Positions 7,838 to 12,829 of a stretch of DNA of 12,829 nucleotides are shown here, piece after piece. A model generated the notes under the pieces. That model saw only the letters and a program-made list of their open reading frames with translations, was not told the DNA's origin and did no database searches. How positions within the stretch are numbered: position 1 is the stretch's first letter; every line of letters begins with the position of its first letter. Made by a program: the position numbers and the translations under genes. The stretch is from assembly GCA_002439285.1 (NCBI GenBank), contig DJTQ01000433.1:1-12829 (forward strand), in the 5' to 3' direction. Source of the stretch: Paenibacillaceae bacterium UBA6304. Its GTDB lineage: Bacteria; Bacillota; Bacilli; Paenibacillales; Paenibacillaceae.

Positions 7838-7858
7838 GAATAGGTAGTAATACTATTC
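7838..7858. promoter_or_regulatory. Hyphenated dyad between mnmA and cymR
   Basis: GAATAG (7838-7843) and CTATTC (7853-7858) are inverted repeats separated by nine bases; further GAATAG-like half-sites flank them (GATAGG at 7833-7838, CTATTC at 7858-7863). It sits in the 204-bp divergent region, some 28 bp before the cymR -10. It could be an operator for an Rrf2-type regulator, CymR included, but no recorded CymR box was compared. Confidence 0.35.
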
Positions 7859-7863
7859 TATTC

Positions 7864-7891
7864 TTTATGGATCAAAGTTCAATTATATAAA
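7864..7891 (+). promoter_or_regulatory. Candidate cymR promoter
   Basis: TTTATG (7864-7869) and TATAAA (7886-7891) are 16 bp apart, with the start codon 31 bp below the -10. Moderate match to the sigma-A consensus. A second option is TACTAT at 7851-7856, inside the dyad, but its -35 is poor. Confidence 0.4.
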
Positions 7892-7922
7892 GATTATTTG
7901 AAAATTGAAAGAGGTGGCTTCT

Positions 7923-8342
7923 TTGAAGATTTCCACAAAAGGACGCTATGGCCTGACAATTATGATGGAGTTGGCCGCTAAATTTGGCGAAGGACCGACT
8001 TCCCTCAAAAGTATTGCCGAAAAGAACCAGTTGTCGGAGCATTATTTGGAGCAATTGATTGCACCGCTACGTAATGCCGGCCTGGTGAAAAGCGTCCGCG
8101 GGGCATACGGCGGATATATTCTGTCCCGTGAAGCAAGTGAAATCACTGCTGGTGATATTATCCGCGTTCTGGAGGGTCCGATCTCTCCGGTCGATTTTAC
8201 GGAAGAAGATGATCCGGCCAAACGTGATCTGTGGCTCCGAATTCGCGACAGCATCGCAGAGGTGCTGGATTCCACAACCCTTGAGAATCTGATTTCCTTT
8301 GAGGAACAAGGTGCAAAGGAAAATTATATGTTCTATATATAG
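7923..8342 (+). CDS. cymR: Cysteine metabolism repressor CymR (Rrf2 family)
   Basis: A 139-residue Rrf2-family winged-helix repressor. In Bacillus, CymR with its partner CysK represses cysteine and sulfur-source uptake and synthesis genes when cysteine is plentiful. The protein opens LKISTKGRYGLTIMMELA and contains the helix-turn-helix LKSIAEKNQLSEHYLEQLI with the wing VRGAYGGY, then AGDIIRVLEGPISPV, LDSTTLENL and the ending NYMFYI, all close to B. subtilis CymR as remembered. No Fe-S cysteines occur (no Cys at all), unlike IscR or NsrR. The start is placed at TTG 7923: it lies just below AAAGAGGTGG (7908-7917), and the protein then begins at the residue where CymR proteins start; the in-frame TTG at 7905 precedes the ribosome site. 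A terminator follows directly, so it is separated from the desulfurase, unlike the cymR-yrvO-mnmA operon of Bacillus. Confidence 0.95.
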   Translation: MKISTKGRYGLTIMMELAAKFGEGPTSLKSIAEKNQLSEHYLEQLIAPLRNAGLVKSVRGAYGGYILSREASEITAGDIIRVLEGPISPVDFTEEDDPAKRDLWLRIRDSIAEVLDSTTLENLISFEEQGAKENYMFYI

Positions 8343-8349
8343 AATACGC

Positions 8350-8386
8350 AATAACCCGATTCGTCCAAGTGAATCGGGTTATTTTG
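8350..8386 (+). terminator. Intrinsic terminator after cymR
   Basis: A perfect 13-bp stem, AATAACCCGATTC (8350-8362) and GAATCGGGTTATT (8371-8383), with an eight-base loop and a short T run. It starts eight bases after the cymR stop and makes cymR its own unit. Confidence 0.9.
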
Positions 8387-8396
8387 TGCAGATTTT

Positions 8397-8428
8397 CCCG
8401 TATTTGTGTTAATCTGTACAAAAACGGG
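8397..8428. promoter_or_regulatory. Large dyad upstream of the cysteine desulfurase promoter
   Basis: CCCGTATTTGT (8397-8407) and ACAAAAACGGG (8418-8428) are inverted repeats of 11 bp with one mismatch, spaced by ten bases. It begins 11 bp after the cymR terminator and 28 bp before the promoter candidates, without a T run, so it looks more like a protein-binding site than a terminator. Confidence 0.4.
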
Positions 8429-8455
8429 GAATACGATGAATATGAAAACCTCTTT

Positions 8456-8496
8456 TTGCAAATTTTCTTTACATTTTACCATAATACGCTTACCAT
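8456..8496 (+). promoter_or_regulatory. Candidate promoter(s) of the cysteine desulfurase operon
   Basis: Two overlapping options: TTGCAA (8456-8461) with CATAAT (8480-8485) at 18 bp, and TTTACA (8468-8473) with TACCAT (8491-8496) at exactly 17 bp. Either gives a leader of about 80-95 nt, which contains a hairpin CCGTTCC / GGGACGG (8520-8537). Confidence 0.55.
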
Positions 8497-8584
8497 AGAT
8501 GAGCCAATACGATAGATAACCGTTCCTTCCGGGACGGAGATTCCGTTAAATATATAACTTCTACAATAAATAAGGTGATGCCCA

Positions 8585-9736
8585 ATGAAAAACATATATT
8601 TGGACCATGCGGCTTCGACGCCGGTGCATCCGGAGGTCTTGGAGACCATGCTGAATGTCATGCGGGAACAATACGGCAATGCATCAAGTGTCCATTCATT
8701 CGGACGAGCTGCCAAGAGACTGGTGAACGGTTCTCGGGACCGGCTGGCCCGGTTTATCGGATGCCGACCTGAAGAACTGGTGTTTACGGGCGGCGGAACA
8801 GAGAGCGATAATCTTGCATTGTTCGGGGCAACAGCGGCCCGGAAAGATCGCGGCCGGCATATTATTACGACGGAGATCGAGCACCATGCCGTTCTACATG
8901 CTTGCCATCAACTGGAAAAACAAGGGTTTACAGTTACATATTTACCTGTAGACAGGTATGGACAAGTCCATGCCGAACAAGTCGAGGAAGCCATTACTCC
9001 GGACACGATTCTAGTCAGCGTAATGTATGGGAACAACGAAATCGGCACAATTCAGCCGATTACCGAAATCGGCGAGCTCACTTCGGCGCGTGATATCATT
9101 TTTCATGTGGATGCGGTTCAGGCATTAGGGGCTTTGCCAATTAATTGCAATGAGCTTCCAGTCGATTTAATGAGCTTCTCCTCGCATAAAATTAATGGTC
9201 CTCAAGGGGTTGGCGCACTTTATATCCGCCGCGAACTATCCATTGAGCCCATTCTTTACGGAGGAGTACAGGAGCGAAAACGGCGGGCCGGTACGGAGAA
9301 CATGGCCGGCATCGCAGGGTTTGCCAAAGCGGCAGAACTGGCAGCCGAACAGCTTTCGCAGCGGGCCGCCCACGACGAACAGCTTCGCCAAACATTGATC
9401 TCCGCGCTGAAAAGAGAGATCGGCGAGGAACGGTTCCGCGTCAACGGACACCCGTCGCAGCGGCTTCCGCATATTCTCAATATCAGCTTTCCGGAGTGCG
9501 ATACGGAGACGATGCTGATGAATCTCGACATGGAGGGAATCGCCGTTGCCAGCGGCTCGGCATGCTCTTCCGGTTCATTAGAGCCGTCGCATGTGCTTGA
9601 GGCCATGAAATTGCCACAAAATCTTTTGCGTTCAGCGATTCGATTCAGCTTTGGTTTGGGTAATACTAGTGAAGAAATTGAACATACCGCCGAAAAAATT
9701 GGAACCATTTTAGAACGTCTTCGTAAAAGAAGATAA
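8585..9736 (+). CDS. Cysteine desulfurase (NifS/IscS-like, YrvO)
   Basis: A 383-residue PLP enzyme that removes sulfur from L-cysteine as an enzyme-bound persulfide. It opens YLDHAASTPV (5-14), with the family segment YGNASSVHSFGR (30-41), the PLP-phosphate segment TGGGTESDN (68-76), the histidine stacking on PLP in TEIEHH (96-101), the aspartate in HVDAVQA (174-180), the Schiff-base lysine K202 in SSHKINGP, and the mobile-loop nucleophile C327 in ASGSACSSGSLEPSH (322-336). Long-loop class I desulfurases (IscS/NifS) have this pattern. Start ATG with AAGGTGA six bases upstream. Its position after cymR matches B. subtilis yrvO, whose product donates sulfur to MnmA for tRNA 2-thiolation. The next gene follows after 78 bp without a terminator. 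It could also feed Fe-S cluster or thiamine synthesis; the partner cannot be decided from sequence alone. Confidence 0.94.
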   Translation: MKNIYLDHAASTPVHPEVLETMLNVMREQYGNASSVHSFGRAAKRLVNGSRDRLARFIGCRPEELVFTGGGTESDNLALFGATAARKDRGRHIITTEIEHHAVLHACHQLEKQGFTVTYLPVDRYGQVHAEQVEEAITPDTILVSVMYGNNEIGTIQPITEIGELTSARDIIFHVDAVQALGALPINCNELPVDLMSFSSHKINGPQGVGALYIRRELSIEPILYGGVQERKRRAGTENMAGIAGFAKAAELAAEQLSQRAAHDEQLRQTLISALKREIGEERFRVNGHPSQRLPHILNISFPECDTETMLMNLDMEGIAVASGSACSSGSLEPSHVLEAMKLPQNLLRSAIRFSFGLGNTSEEIEHTAEKIGTILERLRKRR

Positions 9737-9758
9737 TGGGCGTCTTTTGCAGTTTTTC

Positions 9759-9767
9759 GGGAGGAGG
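9759..9767 (+). other. Strong Shine-Dalgarno without a well-placed start
   Basis: GGGAGGAGG is a near-ideal ribosome site, but no ATG, GTG or TTG occurs 5-10 bases below it. The nearest start is TTG at 9782, 14 bases away, in frame with the PRC-barrel protein, which has its own ribosome site at 9804-9810. It may be a relic of an older start or a ribosome standby site. Confidence 0.4.
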
Positions 9768-9814
9768 TTATTCCGCTTTTTTTGGATCAAAAGATTGCCA
9801 CAGTAGGAGGATTC

Positions 9815-10342
9815 ATGCGTATGAAACTTCAGGAGATGGTAGGCTTGGCCGTGTTTGATATAGAAGACGGCAAACAAATCGGGAAAGTCCTCGATATCCT
9901 GCTCGATGAAACCTGGAGTATCACGGGCATTCAATTGGAGGGCAAAGCGATGTTTTCCTCCACGATCAAGGTCGTGCTCTGGGAAGATATCGTTGCATAC
10001 GGTGAAGATGCCGTGATGATTCGCAACCAACAGGCGATCCATAAACAGGAAGCCGAGAATATACAGCTTACCTTTAACTCGGGTAGCGGCAAATTGAAAG
10101 AACTTCCGATCCTTACCGAGGACGGAATTTTGATAGGGCACGTAACCGATGTTTATTTTGACCATGAATTGGGAAATACAATTACAGGAATAGAAGTCAG
10201 TGACGGATTTATTTCCGATCTGATGGAAGGGCGAAAAGTGCTGCCTTTTGCTCCCGGCATGACCAAGGGCGAAAATGCGATCATGGTGCCTCCAAACAGT
10301 GAGCAGCGGCTGGAGAACACGATGAATTCTGTTAACGGATAG
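9815..10342 (+). CDS. PRC-barrel domain protein (YrrD-like)
   Basis: A protein of 175 residues (counted from 9815) with two tandem PRC-barrel-like repeats. The first opens LQEMVGLAVFDIEDGKQIGK and leads to the strand pair SITGIQLEG; the second opens LPILTEDGILIGHVTDVYFD and leads to GNTITGIEVSDGF. PRC-barrels are small beta-barrels found in RimM, in photosynthetic reaction centre H subunit and in many uncharacterised Firmicutes proteins; no catalytic residues are known for them. No signal peptide or membrane segment is seen, so it is probably cytoplasmic. TAGGAGG (9804-9810) is 4 bases from ATG 9815 and 10 from ATG 9821; either may be used. The open frame reaches TTG 9782. It lies between the desulfurase and a small zinc-ribbon gene, probably in one operon, and matches the position of B. 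subtilis yrrD. Function unknown. Confidence 0.82.
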   Translation: MRMKLQEMVGLAVFDIEDGKQIGKVLDILLDETWSITGIQLEGKAMFSSTIKVVLWEDIVAYGEDAVMIRNQQAIHKQEAENIQLTFNSGSGKLKELPILTEDGILIGHVTDVYFDHELGNTITGIEVSDGFISDLMEGRKVLPFAPGMTKGENAIMVPPNSEQRLENTMNSVNG

Positions 10343-10353
10343 GTGATAATGTA

Positions 10354-10563
10354 ATGATGAAATGTCCAAACTGCAGTTCCAAGGATATCGGCAAAATCGG
10401 TTCCCATCAATTTTATTGCTGGGGATGCTTTATCGAATTGACGGTGAACGGAGAGAAGATGTCGGTCTATCAAGTGGAAGAGGATGGAACGCTCAGCTCT
10501 TTGGATGATTTATTTTTTGGGGAAGAGATTCCTCAGGAATTCCCCCAAATGCATCTGTCCTAG
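10354..10563 (+). CDS. Small zinc-ribbon protein of unknown function
   Basis: A 69-residue protein starting MMKCPNCSSKDIGKIG with a CPNC (4-7) and CWGC (22-25) pair, which should form a four-cysteine zinc ribbon. The second half is acidic (EEDGTLSSLDDLFFGEEIPQ) and probably disordered or a docking tail. Its ribosome site AGGTGAT (10341-10347) overlaps the stop codon of the preceding PRC-barrel gene, and it starts 11 bp after it, so the two are translationally close and surely co-transcribed. A second ATG follows at once at 10357. Small zinc-ribbon proteins of this kind often bind nucleic acids or larger proteins, but I do not recognise this one as a characterised family. It is closed by a terminator. 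Confidence 0.82.
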   Translation: MMKCPNCSSKDIGKIGSHQFYCWGCFIELTVNGEKMSVYQVEEDGTLSSLDDLFFGEEIPQEFPQMHLS

Positions 10564-10594
10564 CAGATTAGATTTAAGTGAATATTGTTAAAAG

Positions 10595-10650
10595 AAGAGG
10601 CTGTGTCAGAGCGAAGTTTTGCTTTGGCATAGCCTCTTGTTGGTTTATTT
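10595..10650 (+). terminator. Intrinsic terminator after the zinc-ribbon gene
   Basis: Arms 10595-10612 and 10621-10638 pair over 18 bp with three G-T wobbles (AAGAGGCTGTG against CATAGCCTCTT, then CAGAGC against GCTTTG) around an eight-base loop, followed by the T-rich GTTGGTTTATTT. It ends the desulfurase operon. Confidence 0.85.
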
Positions 10651-10680
10651 GGCGGCTTTCTCGTTCCCACGCGATTATTT

Positions 10681-10709
10681 TTGATCTCCTAGGCATATAC
10701 TTTCATCAT
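10681..10709 (+). promoter_or_regulatory. Candidate promoter of the AI-2E permease gene
   Basis: TTGATC (10681-10686) and CATCAT (10704-10709) are 17 bp apart, each matching four of six sigma-A consensus bases. The leader would be about 30 nt. A sporulation sigma factor promoter was considered because of GCATA at 10693, but the spacing does not fit. Confidence 0.4.
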
Positions 10710-10747
10710 AGCTGGTCCGACTCCGGGTCACGGGAGGGGTATTTGAA

Positions 10748-11815
10748 GTGGAGTCTTTCACTAAAAGCAAAATGTTCCGTTATGGGGTCTGGCTGCTGCT
10801 GGGACTCGTCATTCTTTATTTCGTTTGGCTGCTCCGGCCAATGTTTGCCGTGGTATACGGCTTCTTGAAAGCCATACTTTCCCCTTTTATTATCGCCATC
10901 ATCATTTCCTACGTGCTTAATCCCGTTGTTAAGATGCTTGGCGGGCGGAAAGTGCCCCGTACGGTGTCGGTGCTGCTCATTTATGCGGTATTTCTGACCA
11001 GCCTGTCGGTCATCCTGATGAATGTCATTCCAATGTTTGTGGAACAGCTTGAGGAATTGGGAGAGCACTTGCCCGAGCTTACCTTACATACGCAGCAATT
11101 AATGAATCAGTGGGATAACAGTATACTTCCCGGCAGCATCCGAATGGGCATGAATAATTGGTTTTTTCAATTTGAGCACCGGCTCGCCGCTTCAATTTCA
11201 AGCTTTTTGAACAATATCGGAACAACCATCGGCGTTGTATTTAATGCGTTTATCGTCCCGTTTCTCATTTTTTATATGTTAAAAGACTTTGAAGCTTTTG
11301 AACGGCTCGTATTGAGGTATTTACCGAGATCCCGCCGAAAATCCATCGTAACGCTGCTGAAAGAAATCGACGAAGCGCTCGGAAATTATGTGCGGGGTCA
11401 GCTTTTGGTCTGCGTGATTGTCGGCGTGCTGGCTTATATCGGCTATATGATCATTGGAATGCCCTTTGCCTTGCTTCTGGCTGGAGTTGTGGCCGTGTGC
11501 AATATTATTCCTTACCTTGGTCCATTTTTAGGTGCAGCCCCTGCGATGATCATGGCCACGACACTCTCTTGGAAAATGGTGTTGATGGTGTTTCTCGTGA
11601 ATATGATCTGCCAGCTCATTGAAAGTAATGTTATCTCTCCACAGGTCGTCGGAAAGACGCTTCATTTACATCCGATGTTGATTATTTTCGCACTTCTGGT
11701 CGGGGGCGAGATCGGCGGAATTCCGGGACTCATACTTGCCGTTCCGCTCTTTGCCGTTGGTAAAGTCGTCATCCAGCATTTTTATGCTTATTATGTAAGG
11801 CGTAAAACGGTATAA
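10748..11815 (+). CDS. AI-2E family transporter (YrrI-like membrane protein)
   Basis: A 355-residue integral membrane protein of the AI-2E/PerM family. Hydrophobic segments at about 12-29, 31-54, 71-94, 156-178, 217-236, 238-260, 272-293 and 308-345 fit the usual eight-helix fold, with a soluble, mostly helical region at about 95-150. Family motifs are PFLIFYMLKDFEAF (171-184), CNIIPYLGPFLGAAPA (251-266) and QLIESNVISPQVVGKTLHLHP (289-309). Some relatives export AI-2, others act as sodium- or proton-coupled antiporters; the substrate here cannot be read from sequence. The start is GTG with GGGAGGGG at 10732-10739, about eight bases upstream. It lies between the desulfurase operon and alaS as yrrI does in B. 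subtilis. No clear terminator follows; the alaS promoter begins 19 bp after its stop. Confidence 0.92.
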   Translation: MESFTKSKMFRYGVWLLLGLVILYFVWLLRPMFAVVYGFLKAILSPFIIAIIISYVLNPVVKMLGGRKVPRTVSVLLIYAVFLTSLSVILMNVIPMFVEQLEELGEHLPELTLHTQQLMNQWDNSILPGSIRMGMNNWFFQFEHRLAASISSFLNNIGTTIGVVFNAFIVPFLIFYMLKDFEAFERLVLRYLPRSRRKSIVTLLKEIDEALGNYVRGQLLVCVIVGVLAYIGYMIIGMPFALLLAGVVAVCNIIPYLGPFLGAAPAMIMATTLSWKMVLMVFLVNMICQLIESNVISPQVVGKTLHLHPMLIIFALLVGGEIGGIPGLILAVPLFAVGKVVIQHFYAYYVRRKTV

Positions 11816-11833
11816 CCCTAGGGATGTAGCGCA

Positions 11834-11862
11834 TTGACATCAGGTGTATCGCCTTATATACT
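11834..11862 (+). promoter_or_regulatory. Promoter of the alaS T-box transcript
   Basis: TTGACA (11834-11839) and TATACT (11857-11862) are separated by exactly 17 bp, an almost consensus sigma-A promoter. Transcription would begin near 11869, so the untranslated leader is about 360 nt, most of it T-box. Confidence 0.88.
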
Positions 11863-11868
11863 TAGAAT

Positions 11869-12187
11869 GATTTATTTGAACGAAGTTGACATTCATAAGA
11901 GAAATCGTTGACGAAAAAAAGTATGTCCGCTGTTGATTTTCCCAGAGAAGGCGTTCCTTCGCTGGTGGTGCGGCCTCCATGCCGCTTCCCTGACGATGGC
12001 TGAAAGAACCCGAAATATCGCCGGACAGAAATGCTGTTTTCCGAGTGTGAGTTAAAAATTCACCGGATGGTCCCCGTTACAGGACCGTACAAGGCGATCG
12101 CCTCTTAATATGGAGTGTAATTCATGAGAGACGATAACCAGGGTGGTACCGCGAGACAATCGTCCCTGATTTTCAGGGGCGTTTTTT
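11869..12187 (+). promoter_or_regulatory. T-box riboswitch, alanine type, upstream of alaS
   Basis: A T-box leader that senses uncharged tRNA-Ala and lets transcription pass the terminator. The T-box core AGGGTGGTACCGCG is at 12140-12153; its TGGT can pair with the ACCA end of tRNA-Ala. Stem I closes with TGTCC (11924-11928) and GGACA (12023-12027), with AGTA and GAA beside it as in the usual kink-turn. The bases just inside the 3' strand are GCC (12020-12022), a fitting alanine specifier followed by a purine. The AGAGA element of stem I is at 11944-11948. Stem III is GGTCC / GGACC (12069-12073, 12082-12086) with the conserved CCGTTA in its loop. The terminator is CGTCCCTGA / TCAGGGGCG (12161-12169, 12173-12181) followed by six T residues. 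The transcription start is inferred from the promoter. Confidence 0.95.
12161..12187 (+). terminator. Regulated terminator of the alaS T-box
   Basis: A nine-bp stem with one T-G wobble, loop TTT, and six T residues. Its 5' arm overlaps the region needed for the antiterminator that includes the T-box core. Confidence 0.92.
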
Positions 12188-12232
12188 CTGTTGTTGGGGG
12201 AAAATCGTAAACTAACTTTAGGAGGAAAATAG

Positions 12233-12829
<597 letters not shown>

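Noticed and set aside
9710..10369. 219-residue minus-strand open frame opposite the PRC-barrel gene
   Set aside because: Opposite a gene with a good ribosome site and a recognisable domain; composition is not protein-like.
11886..11891. Second TTGACA upstream of alaS
   Set aside because: No -10 at a usable distance; the pair at 11834/11857 is far better.
12093..12102. GGCGATCGCC perfect palindrome
   Set aside because: Too short to fold on itself as an RNA hairpin with a loop; inside the T-box leader and probably incidental.

Overview
The window is a stretch of chromosomal housekeeping sequence from a Gram-positive, low-to-mid GC Bacillota. It is most likely a Paenibacillus or close relative. 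Three things suggest this: Firmicutes-type Shine-Dalgarno sites with GTG and TTG starts; an alaS T-box; and the gene set aspS - tcdA(yrvM) - rarA(yrvN) - cymR - cysteine desulfurase(yrvO) - PRC-barrel protein - AI-2E permease(yrrI) - alaS, which follows the Bacillus subtilis aspS-to-alaS neighbourhood. The organism assignment is an inference. No phage, transposon, CRISPR array, tRNA or rRNA gene was seen.

Layout. At 1-1101 lie the 3' end of aspS and tcdA (tRNA t6A cyclisation), closed by a strong terminator. From 1102 to about 4700 there is a block absent from this position in B. subtilis: helD (RNA polymerase recycling ATPase, plus strand), then two minus-strand genes. These are an HNH nuclease-like protein with an extra zinc ribbon, whose stop codon overlaps that of helD, and a CD3324-type small helix-turn-helix protein. 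Upstream of the latter, 4681-4800 on the minus strand holds a set of hairpins, a possible ten-codon reading frame and an intrinsic terminator, which look like a leader or a small RNA. At 4910-6220 is rarA. The 364-bp gap after it carries four copies of an imperfect palindromic repeat and a bidirectional terminator. At 6585-7718 mnmA lies on the minus strand, divergent from cymR (7923-8342). At 8585-10563 is a probable operon: cysteine desulfurase, PRC-barrel protein and a small zinc-ribbon protein. At 10748-11815 is the AI-2E family membrane protein. At 11834-12829 are a clear promoter, a T-box riboswitch with an apparent GCC alanine specifier, and the first 199 codons of alaS.

How the genes fit together. 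Several act on tRNA: aspS and alaS charge it, TcdA finishes t6A37, and the desulfurase with MnmA makes 2-thiouridine at position 34. CymR, next to the sulfur genes, is the master repressor of cysteine metabolism in Bacillus, so sulfur supply and tRNA thiolation sit side by side. HelD and RarA deal with stalled transcription and replication complexes.

No clear new multi-gene system is visible. The best leads are the minus-strand leader-like structure before the CD3324-type gene, the repeat array between rarA and mnmA, and the rearranged position of mnmA.
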